In this document: piece by piece, positions 53,736 through 62,507 of the stretch
Numbering within the stretch: position 1 is the stretch's first letter
Layout of the letters: each line of letters starts with the position of its first letter
DNA from: Streptantibioticus silvisoli
GTDB lineage: Bacteria > Actinomycetota > Actinomycetes > Streptomycetales > Streptomycetaceae
Length of the DNA stretch: 64,000 nt
Reading direction: 5' to 3'
Assembly: GCF_027947535.2 (NCBI RefSeq)
Contig: NZ_JAAGKO020000017.1
Coordinates: 1 to 64,000, forward strand
Program-made: the position numbers and the translations under genes
The notes under the pieces: model-generated
What the model saw: only the letters and a program-made list of their open reading frames with translations
What the model was told of the DNA's origin: nothing
The model's database searches: none

Positions 53736-54545
53736 ATGGATCTCGACCTGCGCAAGCTCCGCTACTTCGTCGCGGTGGCCGAGCACCGCAACTTCGGCCG
53801 GGCGGCGGAACAGCTGTACATCACCCAGCCGGTGCTCAGCCGCCAGGTCAGGGCCTTCGAGCAGGAGCTGGAGTGCACGCTGCTCGTGCGGACCACCCGC
53901 AGCGTGGAGCTGACCGCCGCGGGGAAGCAGCTCTACGAGGAGGCGCAGGGCATCCTGGCGTCCGTCGCGGCGGCGGTGCGACGCGTGAACGACGTCGGCC
54001 GCAGCGTCCAACGGCTCGTCGTCGCCTTCTCCCCCGGGCTGCACGTGTCGGACGCGATCCGGGCGTTCACCCGACGCCACCCCCAGGTCCGGACCGACGT
54101 CGTCCCGACGCGCTGGTGGGAGCAGGACGCGCCGCTGCGGGACGGCCGGGCCCAGGTGGGGTACCTGCGGCGGCCGTTCGACGACTCGGGGCTGCACACC
54201 ATCCCCATCGGCCACGAGCCCAGGGTCGCCTGCCTGCCCGCGGCGCACCCGCTGGCGTGCCGCGGCGAGCTCACCTCCGCGGACCTCGCCGACGAGCGGA
54301 TGCTCGACACGCCGACGCGGCGGACGTCGTCACTCGAGGAGAAGTTCGAGCTCATCGCCTCCGGGCACGGCGTCGCGCTCGTCCCGCTGAGCGTCGCGCG
54401 CTCCTACTCCCGCCCCGACCTCGTCCACCTCCCCGTCGCGGACGTCCCCGGGATCGAGACGTGCCTGGTCGCCCTCGCGGACCGGCGCGAGAAGCTGCTG
54501 CGCGACTTCCTGGAGGTCGCCACCACGACGCTGCGGAACGCCTGA
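53736..54545 (+). CDS. LysR-family regulator
   Basis: A 269-residue LTTR with a winged HTH at 1-60 (LRKLRYFVAVAEHRNFGRAAEQLYITQPVLSRQVRAFEQEL) and a periplasmic-binding-like effector domain (about 90-265). It is a little shorter than the usual 290-330. It is divergent from the NmrA/SDR operon with a 67-bp gap, the standard layout for a LysR protein controlling both itself and its target. The effector is unknown. Confidence 0.93.
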   Translation: MDLDLRKLRYFVAVAEHRNFGRAAEQLYITQPVLSRQVRAFEQELECTLLVRTTRSVELTAAGKQLYEEAQGILASVAAAVRRVNDVGRSVQRLVVAFSPGLHVSDAIRAFTRRHPQVRTDVVPTRWWEQDAPLRDGRAQVGYLRRPFDDSGLHTIPIGHEPRVACLPAAHPLACRGELTSADLADERMLDTPTRRTSSLEEKFELIASGHGVALVPLSVARSYSRPDLVHLPVADVPGIETCLVALADRREKLLRDFLEVATTTLRNA

Positions 54546-54555
54546 GCGGTTCGGC

Positions 54556-54590
54556 CGTGAGCCGTGAGCCGTGAGCCGTCAGCCGTCGGT
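54556..54590. repeat. Degenerating heptamer array after the LysR gene
   Basis: CGTGAGC is repeated three times (54556-54576), followed by diverged copies CGTCAGC and CGTCGGT and then TGG/GGTCGGT repeats. It lies in the 185-bp gap between convergent LysR and MerR genes. The rest of the gap shows nothing I can name. Confidence 0.75.
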
Positions 54591-54730
54591 GGTTGGTGGT
54601 CGGTGGTCGGCCTCGGCGGCCGGGCCACGGACGGCAGCGTGCCGGCGCACCCACCAGCACGGCCGGCAGCCCCGCGGCTCCCGCGGTCCCCGCAGCACCC
54701 TCGGCCCCGCAACCCCGCGGCGACCGTGGT

Positions 54731-55171
54731 CTACCCGGCGTCGGCAGCCGGGCCGCACTCGGGTCCGTCCCGCCACAGCTGGTCGGCCGTGCCGGCGGTG
54801 AGGTGCTGGGCGTAGATCTCGACCTTCGTGTGGATGATGCCGAGGGCCTCCTGGAGGTCGGCCACCTGCTGCTGCACCCTGGCCTCGTGCCGGCGCAGGA
54901 TCTCGAAGCGCTCGGCCTCGTTGCCGGGGCCCTCCCGTGCCAGATCGGCGTAGCGGCGGATCTCGGGCAGCGGCATCCCGGACGAGCGCAGCTTGGTGCA
55001 CACCCTCAGCCACTCCACCTCCTCCTGGGTGAACACCCGCCGCCCCGCCGCGTTGCGCCGTACGGGTGCGGCGAACAGCCCCTCCTGCTCGTAGAAGCGC
55101 AGGGTGTGCGTGGTCAGGCCGGTCAGCGCGCTGACCTTGCCGATACTCAGGGCGGTCTCCTCAGTCGTCAT
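54731..55171 (-). CDS. MerR-family regulator
   Basis: A 146-residue MerR protein: HTH (about 8-28, LSIGKVSALTGLTTHTLRFYEQEGL), wing (RRNAAGRRVF), and a dimerisation coiled coil (ARVQQQVADLQEAL). It lacks the Cys pairs of metal sensors, so it belongs with the small-molecule/redox subgroup that often controls an adjacent SDR. ATG 55171 lies 76 bp from the divergent SDR gene. A longer frame to 55495 would run through that SDR and is rejected. Confidence 0.92.
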   Translation of the reverse strand: MTTEETALSIGKVSALTGLTTHTLRFYEQEGLFAAPVRRNAAGRRVFTQEEVEWLRVCTKLRSSGMPLPEIRRYADLAREGPGNEAERFEILRRHEARVQQQVADLQEALGIIHTKVEIYAQHLTAGTADQLWRDGPECGPAADAG

Positions 55172-55188
55172 GCCTCCAGGGTACGAGG

Positions 55189-55203
55189 TTGACTTCAAGT
55201 CGA
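55189..55203. promoter_or_regulatory. MerR-type operator in a divergent promoter
   Basis: TTGACTTCAAGTCGA is an imperfect palindrome around GACTT-C-AAGTC. Its TTGACT overlaps a plus-strand -35 position, with CCTAGCGT about 19 bp downstream as a -10. A palindrome inside a long spacer between -35 and -10 is the classic MerR arrangement and points to activation of the SDR gene. Confidence 0.65.
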
Positions 55204-55247
55204 CTCGAACTCCTAGCGTCCATGACGTAACCGACGAAAGGAACACC

Positions 55248-56084
55248 GTGCCCACCACATGGTTCATCACCGGCACCTCTTCCGGCTTCGGGCGTCTGCT
55301 CACCGAGCGCCTGCTGGCACGCGGCGACCGCGTCGCGGCGACCCTGCGCCGGCCCGAAGCGCTGGACGACCTGCGCGCCGAGCACGGCGACCGCCTGTGG
55401 ACCGCCGTGCTCGACGTCACCGACGCCGCACAGGCGCACCGGGTCGTGGACGACGCCTTCGAGGCGCTCGGCACGATCGACGTGGTCGTCAACAACGCGG
55501 GCTACGGCGTCTTCGCCTCCGTCGAGGAGGCGGCCGACGAGCAGATCCGACGGGTGATCGACACCAACCTGCTCGGTTCGATCCACGTCATCCGCGCCGC
55601 GCTGCCGCATCTGCGCGCCCAGGGACGCGGCCGCATCCTCCAGGTCTCGACCGCCGGCGGCCAGGCCACCTACCCGAACTTCAGCTACTACCACGCCTCG
55701 AAGTGGGGGATCGAGGGCTTCTGCGAGACGGTGGCCCGCGAGATCGCCCCGTTCGGCATCGGGCTGACCATCATCGAGCCCGGTGCGACGCCGACCGGGT
55801 TCGGCTCCTCCCTCGCCACCGCGCCGGTCATGCCGGAATACGAGGACACCCCGGCAGGCGAGGTGCGGCGCGCGATCACCGGCGGCGACTTCACCCTCCC
55901 CAACGACCCGCAGAAGATCGCGAAGGCCATCATCGACCTCGTCGACACCGGCGCGGCGCCGCTGCGGCTCCCGCTCGGGTCCGACGCCTATGACGACGTG
56001 CGCGCGTCCCTCGTCGCCCGGCTCGCCGAACACGAGGCGCATCGCGACGTCGCGTACTCCGTCGTGACGGACGAGCTCGCGTAA
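55248..56084 (+). CDS. Short-chain dehydrogenase under MerR control
   Basis: A classical SDR of 278 residues: TGTSSGFGRLL (cofactor), NNAGYG, STAGG with the catalytic Ser, and YHASKWGIEG with Tyr and Lys. The family often reduces ketones or aldehydes, and the substrate is not evident. GTG 55248 was chosen because GAAAGGA lies just upstream and the protein then begins at the Rossmann strand. A GTG at 55104 would run back through the MerR gene. The MerR-type operator lies 45 bp before the start. Confidence 0.93.
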   Translation: MPTTWFITGTSSGFGRLLTERLLARGDRVAATLRRPEALDDLRAEHGDRLWTAVLDVTDAAQAHRVVDDAFEALGTIDVVVNNAGYGVFASVEEAADEQIRRVIDTNLLGSIHVIRAALPHLRAQGRGRILQVSTAGGQATYPNFSYYHASKWGIEGFCETVAREIAPFGIGLTIIEPGATPTGFGSSLATAPVMPEYEDTPAGEVRRAITGGDFTLPNDPQKIAKAIIDLVDTGAAPLRLPLGSDAYDDVRASLVARLAEHEAHRDVAYSVVTDELA

Positions 56085-56108
56085 CCGCGACCGTCAACCT
56101 CCCGTTAC

Positions 56109-56227
56109 GCGACCGGCGACCGGCGACCGGCGACCGGCGACCGGCGACCGGCGACCGGCGACCGGCGACCGGCGACCGGCGACCGGCGACCGGCGACCGG
56201 CGACCGGCGACCGGCGACCGGCGACCG
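56109..56227. repeat. Minisatellite: 17 perfect heptamers GCGACCG
   Basis: GCGACCG is repeated 17 times without interruption over 119 bp, starting 24 bp after the SDR stop. All copies are identical, which indicates recent slippage expansion. It does not encode a plausible protein in any frame (Arg/Ser/Pro/Val/Ala repeats) and forms no CRISPR, as there are no spacers. Confidence 0.95.
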
Positions 56228-56366
56228 CCGTGCGCACCTCGCACGCCTTCGCCGCCGGACGGCAGGCCGCCCGCCCGCCGGACAGCCGCAGCAGCCGGAT
56301 GCCGCCCCGGCGCCGGGCACCCGGCCGCGGACACCCTCCCGGTGCGGCGATCGGCCCCGGTGCCAC

Positions 56367-56414
56367 GCTCGCGCACCGGGGACTGCGCTCGCGTACCGGG
56401 GACCGCGCTCGCGT
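56367..56414. repeat. 20-bp tandem repeat, about 2.4 copies
   Basis: The unit GCTCGCGTACCGGGGACCGC occurs at 56367-56386 (two substitutions), 56387-56406, and partly from 56407. It lies in the same 378-bp gap (56085-56462) as the heptamer array. The rest of the gap is GC-rich and without recognisable signals. Confidence 0.8.
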
Positions 56415-56462
56415 ACGCGGGAGTGCCGCCTCAACGCGCCGGGGCGGGCCGCGATCGGCGGT

Positions 56463-57713
56463 TCACTCCCGCTGTCCGGCGGCGGCCGGTGTCGGGACGA
56501 CGTGCAGGGAGGAGGGACCGTTGACGATGAACGACGGGACGGGGGACGGCGGTTCTTCGGGGTGGGCGAGGGCGACGTGGGGCAGGCGGGTGAACAGCGT
56601 GGCCAGGGCGATGTGCGCCTCCAGCCGGGCGAGATGCGCGCCGAGGCAGAAGTGCGGGCCGTGGCCGAAGGCGAGATGTTCCTTGCTGGCGCGGGTGGGG
56701 TCGAACTCGTCGGGGTTCTGCGGGTGCAGTTCGGGGTCGCGTCCGGCGGCGGCGAAGGCGATGATGATCGGATCGCCCTGGCGGATGAGCACGCCGTCGC
56801 CCAGGTCGATGTCCTCCACCGCGTAGCGCATCGGCAGGTAGTTCACCGGGCCCTGGTGACGCAGTGTCTCCTCGATGACGTCGCCCCAGCCGATGGTGTT
56901 CTCGCGGACCGCGCCGAGGTGCTCGGGGTGGGTGAGCGCGGCGTGGACGGCGCTGGTGATGAGGTTGACCGCGGTCTCGTAGCCCGCGCCGAGCATGAGG
57001 AAGAAGGTGTCGAGCAGTTCCGGTTCCGACAGGGGCGGCCCGTCCGCCGCCGACCCGGTGATCAGATCGCTCGTCAGGTCCGTGCCCGGGTGGGACTCCT
57101 TGTGGCGCAGCAACCGGGTCAGCAGGCGGTGCAGTTCGGTCTGGATGGCCAGGCCGCGTTCCAGGTCGGCCGCGGTGTCCAGTACCGCGTCGATGGCGGC
57201 CCCCAGCGGTCCGCGCAGGAAGTCCGGGACGCCGAACAGGTCGCAGATGACCGTGATGGTCAGCGGCAGGGACAGCGCCTTGCGCAGGTCGACGCTCTCA
57301 CCGGGCGGCAGTTCGGCGAGGGTGCTGATCAGGTGGTCCGCCGTCGCCTGCACCTGGGGGCGCATCTCCTCCACCCGCCGCGGTGTGAAGGACGGCGCGA
57401 CACTCCTGCGTAATCTGTGGTGTTCCGTCCCGTAGGCGTTCAGGAAGTTCTGCTGGAGGGCGACCGGCGCCAGGGGCCAGCCCTCGGGGACGTCGGCCAG
57501 GCCGGGCCAGTGCTGGCGGAAGTCCCGGGAGACGCGCGGGTCCCCGGTCAGGGCCTGGATGACGTTGTGCCGGGTGACCGACCAGGCCCGGACGCCGCCC
57601 GGAAGCTCGACGAGCACCGCCGGGCCCTCGGCGCGCAGGGCGGCGGCCTCCGCGTGGGCGGCGCGGGCGGTGGGATCGAGGACGGGACAGCGGCGGGGTG
57701 CGGAGGACGACAT
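56463..57713 (-). CDS. Cytochrome P450
   Basis: A 416-residue P450: heme loop FGHGPHFCLG with Cys356, ExxR as EETLRHQ, and I-helix AGYETAV, where Ala takes the place of the second Thr of AGxxTT while Glu-Thr is kept. The early segment (LVELPGGVRAWSVTRH and NAYGTEHHRLRRSVAPSFTPRRV) resembles CYP107-type antibiotic or self-protection P450s. It stands alone, with no ferredoxin or cluster genes next to it, 44 kb from the other P450s. ATG 57713 has only a weak ribosome site. Confidence 0.92.
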   Translation of the reverse strand: MSSSAPRRCPVLDPTARAAHAEAAALRAEGPAVLVELPGGVRAWSVTRHNVIQALTGDPRVSRDFRQHWPGLADVPEGWPLAPVALQQNFLNAYGTEHHRLRRSVAPSFTPRRVEEMRPQVQATADHLISTLAELPPGESVDLRKALSLPLTITVICDLFGVPDFLRGPLGAAIDAVLDTAADLERGLAIQTELHRLLTRLLRHKESHPGTDLTSDLITGSAADGPPLSEPELLDTFFLMLGAGYETAVNLITSAVHAALTHPEHLGAVRENTIGWGDVIEETLRHQGPVNYLPMRYAVEDIDLGDGVLIRQGDPIIIAFAAAGRDPELHPQNPDEFDPTRASKEHLAFGHGPHFCLGAHLARLEAHIALATLFTRLPHVALAHPEEPPSPVPSFIVNGPSSLHVVPTPAAAGQRE

Positions 57714-58112
57714 CGATGCTCATCTCGGTGGAGGCGGACACAGGGGGTTCGCCGTGCCCGCCGGGCCTGTCGCAGCCGGCGCGTTGGGCTCCGGCGATTC
57801 CGGGACGGCGCATGGCCGGCCGTCCCGAACGGCGGGCGCGTCCCTTTGTTCTACGCTCTGATCCGCCGGACGGAAACGATGCCGAACAGGCCACGAAACC
57901 GCCCCTGCCCAGCGGTAACACCCGCCCCGGCCCGCACTCGGCCGGCCCCGCGCGAGCCCGGCGCGTGGAGCGAGCAGCCCTCACCGGGTGGCCGGCCGCG
58001 CCCGGCCCACGCGTGCGCCGGCGTGTGCTCGGCCGGAGCCCGCGCGCCCCCCGGCCGGAACGGATCGCGAGCCGTCCGCGTCCAAGCCCGTGTCGGACTC
58101 CGGGGGGAAATC
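57714..58112. other. 399-bp divergent gap, P450 / lipoprotein
   Basis: There is no credible gene here: the open frames on both strands are shadows with Arg/Pro-rich translations. The stretch 57840-57900 is slightly less GC-rich and could hold the P450 promoter, but I see no convincing -35/-10 pair. A GGGGGGAAA purine run just before 58113 is the lipoprotein ribosome site. Confidence 0.5.
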
Positions 58113-58721
58113 GTGAGCGTTCGCACCAGCACGGCGGCCTGGATCGCCTGTGTCCTGACCTTCGGCGTCGCCGTGGCGGGATGCGACACGGAACCGTCCA
58201 CCGCGACGCACGACCGCGCCGCCGTCGCCGCCGCCCTGAAGGCGGTCAGAACCTCCCGCTGCCCCGCCTCCCTGCCGACCCGTCAGGCTCGTGACGTCGG
58301 CGGCGACAGCCTGGAACCGCTCGTCGCCGACCGCCTGCTGCTGTGCGGTTACGCGGACGTGGGCATCAACCACCGTACCGAGCACATCAGGGGACGGGCC
58401 CTCGTCACCGACCGGGGGCAGCTCGACCGGTTCCGCGCCGCGCTCGACAAGCTGGGCAAACCGCCCGGCGGTGCCGTCAGCTGCCCGGACGACATCGGGG
58501 GATTCGTCCTGGAGATCTTCACCGACGGCGTCCACGAGGTCGAGCTCACACAGAGCCTGACGGGATGTCAGGAAGTGAGCAACGGCGAACGCGACGGCCG
58601 GGTCGGGACGTCGGACGTCGGTACGACCGTCATGGCGCTGCTCCCCGCCCGCTTCTGCCAGGCGTTGTGGGGAAGAGGGACCAACGACTGCGACAGCCTG
58701 CCGTCCGTCGCCCGGCCCTGA
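58113..58721 (+). CDS. Secreted lipoprotein, function unknown
   Basis: A 202-residue protein with a type II signal peptide: short N-terminus, hydrophobic WIACVLTFGVAVAG, and lipobox VAGC with the lipidated Cys at about 24. The mature part has several Cys (RCP, LLCGYAD, VSCPDD, GCQE, FCQAL, DCD) that could form disulfides outside the cell. I do not recognise the family. Similar small actinobacterial lipoproteins are annotated only as hypothetical. It starts at GTG 58113 with a strong purine-rich site. Confidence 0.8.
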   Translation: MSVRTSTAAWIACVLTFGVAVAGCDTEPSTATHDRAAVAAALKAVRTSRCPASLPTRQARDVGGDSLEPLVADRLLLCGYADVGINHRTEHIRGRALVTDRGQLDRFRAALDKLGKPPGGAVSCPDDIGGFVLEIFTDGVHEVELTQSLTGCQEVSNGERDGRVGTSDVGTTVMALLPARFCQALWGRGTNDCDSLPSVARP

Positions 58722-59031
58722 GGCGCGGGCCGGCGGCGGCGTCCACGTCAACGCCCGTATCCGTGGCGCTGGTTGGCGGCGGGGCACCGGACCGCCGCCC
58801 ACCCGGCGCCGGGTACCGCGGATCGTGCCGCGAGAGGTGACCCCGCCCGGTCCGCCCGGCGCCGGCGCGGTCGGCCGGTGAGCGCCAAGGACGGCCCAAG
58901 CGGTGCCCAACGGCGGGCCCGGAAAGGCTCAAGAGCGGTTCACGCGCAAGCGCCGGGCGCGGGGGACGGGAGGGTGTTCTGTCCCGGTGCGGCATCGTTG
59001 GCGCCGGTTATGACATGAACCCGACATCAAG

Positions 59032-59060
59032 TTGTCACAAAGGATTCTCCGCGCGAATCT
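59032..59060 (+). promoter_or_regulatory. Promoter of the secreted nuclease gene
   Basis: TTGTCA (59032-59037) and GAATCT (59055-59060), 17 bp apart, lie in the most AT-rich stretch of the 414-bp gap 58722-59135. The leader to ATG 59136 would be about 70 nt. The remainder of the gap (58722-59000) is GC-rich and blank. Confidence 0.55.
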
Positions 59061-59135
59061 ACCCGCATAGAACAACGGACCGTCATCCTGTTGCGGCGCA
59101 CACCCCAACACCCCACGCAACGGGAGAGGTTCCGC

Positions 59136-59786
59136 ATGTCCAGATCCCGCCTGACCCGGTTCCGCCGGACCGTCACCGCGTTCGCCGCGCTCGCACTCGC
59201 GGCCGGCGGGCTCCTCGCGACCGGGACGCCGGCCAGTGCCGCGCTGCCGGTGACGATAGCCGCGTCCACCGCCCGCACCTACCTGTCCGAACTGACCGTC
59301 GCCGACGAGTCGCACGCCTCCACCTACGAGCGGTCGCTCTTCCCGACCTGGATCACGATATCGGGCACCTGCGACACCCGGGAGACGATCATCGAGCGGG
59401 ACGGCACCGGCGTCGTCACCAACTCCGCGTGCACCGCGACGAGCGGGAAGTGGACCAGCCCCTACGACGGGGTCACCACCACCGACGCGTCGACGTTCGA
59501 CATAGACCACCTCGTGCCGCTGTCCGAGGCGTGGGACTCCGGTGCCTGGGCCTGGACCACCGCCCAGCGGCAGGCCTACGCCAACGACGTGACCCGGCCC
59601 CAACTCCTGGCCGTCTCCGCCTCCAGCAACCGTTCCAAGGGTGACGACGACCCCGCAGAATGGCTGCCGCAGACCTCCTACCAGTGCACCTACGCCCGCG
59701 CCTGGGTCCAGGTCAAGCACTACTACGGCCTCACCGTCGACAGCGCCGAGAAGAGCGCCCTGTACGGCGTCCTCGACAACTGCTGA
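59136..59786 (+). CDS. Secreted HNH-type nuclease (DUF1524-like)
   Basis: A 216-residue exported protein. Signal peptide: RSRLTRFRRTVTAF, a hydrophobic AALALAAGGLLA core, and a TPASA cleavage site near residue 36. The mature domain has FDIDHLVPLSEAWDSGAW and SSNRSKGDDDPAEWLP, the beta-beta-alpha metal core of GmrSD-C/DUF1524 HNH nucleases common as extracellular DNases in Streptomyces. Cys pairs (GTCDTRE, SACTATS, YQCTYA, DNC) suit disulfides outside the cell. It likely degrades external DNA for nutrients. ATG 59136 follows GGGAGAGG. Confidence 0.9.
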   Translation: MSRSRLTRFRRTVTAFAALALAAGGLLATGTPASAALPVTIAASTARTYLSELTVADESHASTYERSLFPTWITISGTCDTRETIIERDGTGVVTNSACTATSGKWTSPYDGVTTTDASTFDIDHLVPLSEAWDSGAWAWTTAQRQAYANDVTRPQLLAVSASSNRSKGDDDPAEWLPQTSYQCTYARAWVQVKHYYGLTVDSAEKSALYGVLDNC

Positions 59787-59933
59787 GCCACGCCGGCCAC
59801 CCGCTCCCGCGACCCCGCACCCCGCGACCGCGCATCCCGCACCGGGCGACCGCGGACCGGGCGACCGCGCCGGGAGCGGGCGCGGGGTGAGCCGTCGCCG
59901 ACCCCGCGCCCGCCGGCACGCCGCCCGGGCCGG

Positions 59934-61418
59934 TCAGGCGTGCGGCGCGGCCGGGTCGGCGCCGGCCGGCTCGAACGCGCTGAGGGTGACGTCGTAGTCG
60001 GAGCTGCCGATGTCGGACATCGACGTCATCCAGTGGTAGAAGTTGTCGCCCCGGTCCCGCAGCAGGTCGTACAGCCTGCGGGTCAGCCGGGCGCGGACCG
60101 GGCGCAGCGCCGGGTCGTCGTGCGCGTTGGTCAGCTCGTGCGGGTCGGCCGCCAGGTCGTACAGCTCGTTGACCGACTCGGGGTTGACCACGAGCTTGTA
60201 GCGGTCGTCGCGGATCATCCGCTGCGGGTACGGGAAGTGGTGGCCGTGGAACTCCGCCAGCAACTCCTCGCGCCACGGCGGCTGTTCGCCGCGCACCAGC
60301 GGGAGCAGGCTGCTGCCGTCCACCGCCCGGGAGGCGTCGGCGCCGGCCAGGTCCAAGATGGTGGCGGTGCAGTCCATCAAGGTCGCGAACTCCCGCCGCA
60401 CCTGCGGTGGTTGACCCGGTACCCGGATGATGCCGGGGATGCGGTAGATGTCCTCGTACATCGCCGGGCCCTTGTCGTGCAGCCGGTGGGCGCCGGTGAA
60501 CTCCCCGTGGTCGGCGGTGAAGAACACCGACGTGGCGTCGGCCAGGCCCAGTTCGTCCAGCCGGTCGAGGATCCGGCCGATCTGCTCGTCGATGAGGGTG
60601 ACGTACCCCCAGTAGACGGCGATGAGTTTGCGGGTGACCTCGATCGGCATGGTGTCGAACGTCCAGTGTGCGCTGTAGTTGCGCTGCACCGGCGGCTTGC
60701 CCTCGAACGTCTCGGCGATCGAGGCCGGCAGCTCGACGAGTGCGGGGTCGTAGAGGTCGTAGTACGCGTCGGGCAGCAGGTAGGGCAGGTGCGGCCCGAA
60801 GAAGTGGGTGGCCAGGTAGAACGGCCGCCCGGTGCCGGCGTACCGCTCCAGGTGCTCGATGGCGCGGGTGGCCAGGTAGTGCTCGAAGGTGGCCTCCACC
60901 GGCTGGTGCAGCCGGGCGGCCAGCAGGTTGCCGGGGTTGCCGTTCGGCATGGTGCCGCGCACCGGGTCCGATATCCGGTACGGCGGCAGGTCCCGTTCGG
61001 CGAGGTAGGACAGGTAGTCGGGATGGTCGACCGGGTTGTGCCAGCCCGGCAGGTCCGGGCCCTCGAAGCCGTAGGAGGCGGCGTTGCGCTCGGTGCCGCC
61101 GTGCCACTTGCCGATCAGCCCCAGCTGGTAGTCGCGTTCGGCCAGCGCCTGCGGGAAGGTGAAGACGTCCTCGCGCAGGTCCTCCAGGTAGCCCACGTTG
61201 CGCTCGTGGTTGGCCAGCAGCCGGTGCCGGAAGGGCGCCTGGCCGGTGAGCAGGCTGGCCCGGGACGGCGTGCAGATCGCGGTGGGGGTGTAGAAGCGGT
61301 CGAAGCGGGTGCCGGTGGCGGCCAGCCGGTCGAGGTTCGGGGTCGCCACGTGCGGGTTGCCGTAACAGCCCAGGGTGTCCACCCGGTGCTGGTCGGTCAT
61401 CAGGAAGAGGAAGTTCAC
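59934..61418 (-). CDS. Sulfatase (formylglycine type)
   Basis: A 494-residue cytoplasmic sulfatase that hydrolyses organic sulfate esters. The N-terminal MTDQHRVDTLGCYG metal site is followed by ICTPSRASLLTG, where Cys49 in C-x-P-S-R is the residue converted to formylglycine. A second metal site, TADHGEFTGAHRLHDKG, is at about 315-331. There is no signal peptide, so substrate must be imported. GTG 61418 overlaps the stop of the binding-protein gene (GTGA), which couples it to the transporter. Choline or aryl/alkyl sulfates are likely substrates. Confidence 0.95.
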   Translation of the reverse strand: MNFLFLMTDQHRVDTLGCYGNPHVATPNLDRLAATGTRFDRFYTPTAICTPSRASLLTGQAPFRHRLLANHERNVGYLEDLREDVFTFPQALAERDYQLGLIGKWHGGTERNAASYGFEGPDLPGWHNPVDHPDYLSYLAERDLPPYRISDPVRGTMPNGNPGNLLAARLHQPVEATFEHYLATRAIEHLERYAGTGRPFYLATHFFGPHLPYLLPDAYYDLYDPALVELPASIAETFEGKPPVQRNYSAHWTFDTMPIEVTRKLIAVYWGYVTLIDEQIGRILDRLDELGLADATSVFFTADHGEFTGAHRLHDKGPAMYEDIYRIPGIIRVPGQPPQVRREFATLMDCTATILDLAGADASRAVDGSSLLPLVRGEQPPWREELLAEFHGHHFPYPQRMIRDDRYKLVVNPESVNELYDLAADPHELTNAHDDPALRPVRARLTRRLYDLLRDRGDNFYHWMTSMSDIGSSDYDVTLSAFEPAGADPAAPHA

Positions 61419-62398
61419 TTGCCGGCCGCCTTGATGAACGCGGCGCCCTCGTAGTACGCCTGCGGCGCGGGGGCCTTCTTCAGCTGCCCGGTGCCGACGA
61501 AGAAGTCCGCCAGCCCGTTGAGCCACTTGTCCACCGTGCCGTCCTTCGTCCTGGCCACCAGCTGCGCGGTGGTCAGCAGTTGCACGTTGGACGCGTCCTG
61601 CCGGGCCTGGGCGTCGGTGACCTGGAGCAGCCCGGCCGCCAGTGAGATCGCCTGGTCGCGGTGCGCGGCACGCCAGTCGTTGGCCTGCTGCAGGACGGAG
61701 ACCACCTTCGCGGTGAGCGCCGGATCGGTCTTCGGGCCGCTGACGAACGCGGTCGGGAAGGCGTCGGCGGGAAAGTCCCGGTCGGCGGCCAGTTCCTGGA
61801 GCTTGGGGACCCGCTTCTTGATGGTGTCGATCAGCGGGTAGTAGAAGCCCGCGCCGTCGATCTGCCCGGCGGAGAACGCGGAGACGATGGTGGCCGGGTC
61901 CATCGGCACCTTCTGCACGTCCGACATCGTCATCCCGGCCTTCTTCAGCGCCAGGTTGAGGATCATCTCCCCGGACGTGCCCTCCGGGACGCCGACCTTC
62001 TTGCCCCGCAGCGCCTGCATCGAGGTGATGCCGGGCTGGGCGATGACGCGGTCGGCGAAGGTCAGGGTGTCGATGGCGATCACCTTCGCCCGGCCGCTGG
62101 CGGGCAGCCACATCGCGCCGGGGCCGATGTAGCCGAAGTCCAGGTCGCCGGCGCCCAGCGCGTCGATCTGGATCGGCCCGTTGGTGAAGACCTTGACGCT
62201 GGGATCGAGGCCCGCCTTCTTCCACAGCCCCTGGTGGGCGGCGATCGCCAGCAGGCTGGAGCCGTTGAAGTCGGCGATGTACCCGAAGCGCACCTTCGTG
62301 CCGCTCGACCCGCCGGAGGAGGAGCAGGCGGCGACGGTGAGCGAAAGGGACGTCGCGCACAGGGTCGACAAGAAGGCGCGTCGGTTCAAGGAGGTCAT
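61415..62398 (-). CDS. SsuA/NrtA-like substrate-binding lipoprotein
   Basis: A 327-residue ABC solute-binding protein. The signal has RR (LNRRAFLSTLCATSLSLTVAAC) with lipobox VAAC and lipid Cys25, so export may be by Tat or Sec. The mature domain resembles NMT1/SsuA proteins (VRFGYIADFNGSSLLAIAAHQGLWKKAGL; TSGEMILNLALKKAG). It captures a sulfonate or sulfate ester for the adjoining permease and ATPase. ATG 62398 follows GAAAGG. A 109-bp gap separates it from the ATPase gene, and no promoter is obvious there. Confidence 0.92.
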   Translation of the reverse strand: MTSLNRRAFLSTLCATSLSLTVAACSSSGGSSGTKVRFGYIADFNGSSLLAIAAHQGLWKKAGLDPSVKVFTNGPIQIDALGAGDLDFGYIGPGAMWLPASGRAKVIAIDTLTFADRVIAQPGITSMQALRGKKVGVPEGTSGEMILNLALKKAGMTMSDVQKVPMDPATIVSAFSAGQIDGAGFYYPLIDTIKKRVPKLQELAADRDFPADAFPTAFVSGPKTDPALTAKVVSVLQQANDWRAAHRDQAISLAAGLLQVTDAQARQDASNVQLLTTAQLVARTKDGTVDKWLNGLADFFVGTGQLKKAPAPQAYYEGAAFIKAAGK

Positions 62399-62507
62399 GG
62401 CGGAGGTCCTTTCGGGGGGTGGGCAGGAGGGCGGGCGGGCCCGCCGCCGGTGCCGGGCGGGCCCGCTCGGGTGCGGCTGGGGGATCAGCCGCGGCTCAGG
62501 TGCGGCT

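Noticed and set aside
56109-56227. Possible CRISPR array
   Set aside because: The repeat is a 7-bp unit without spacers, and no cas genes are present.
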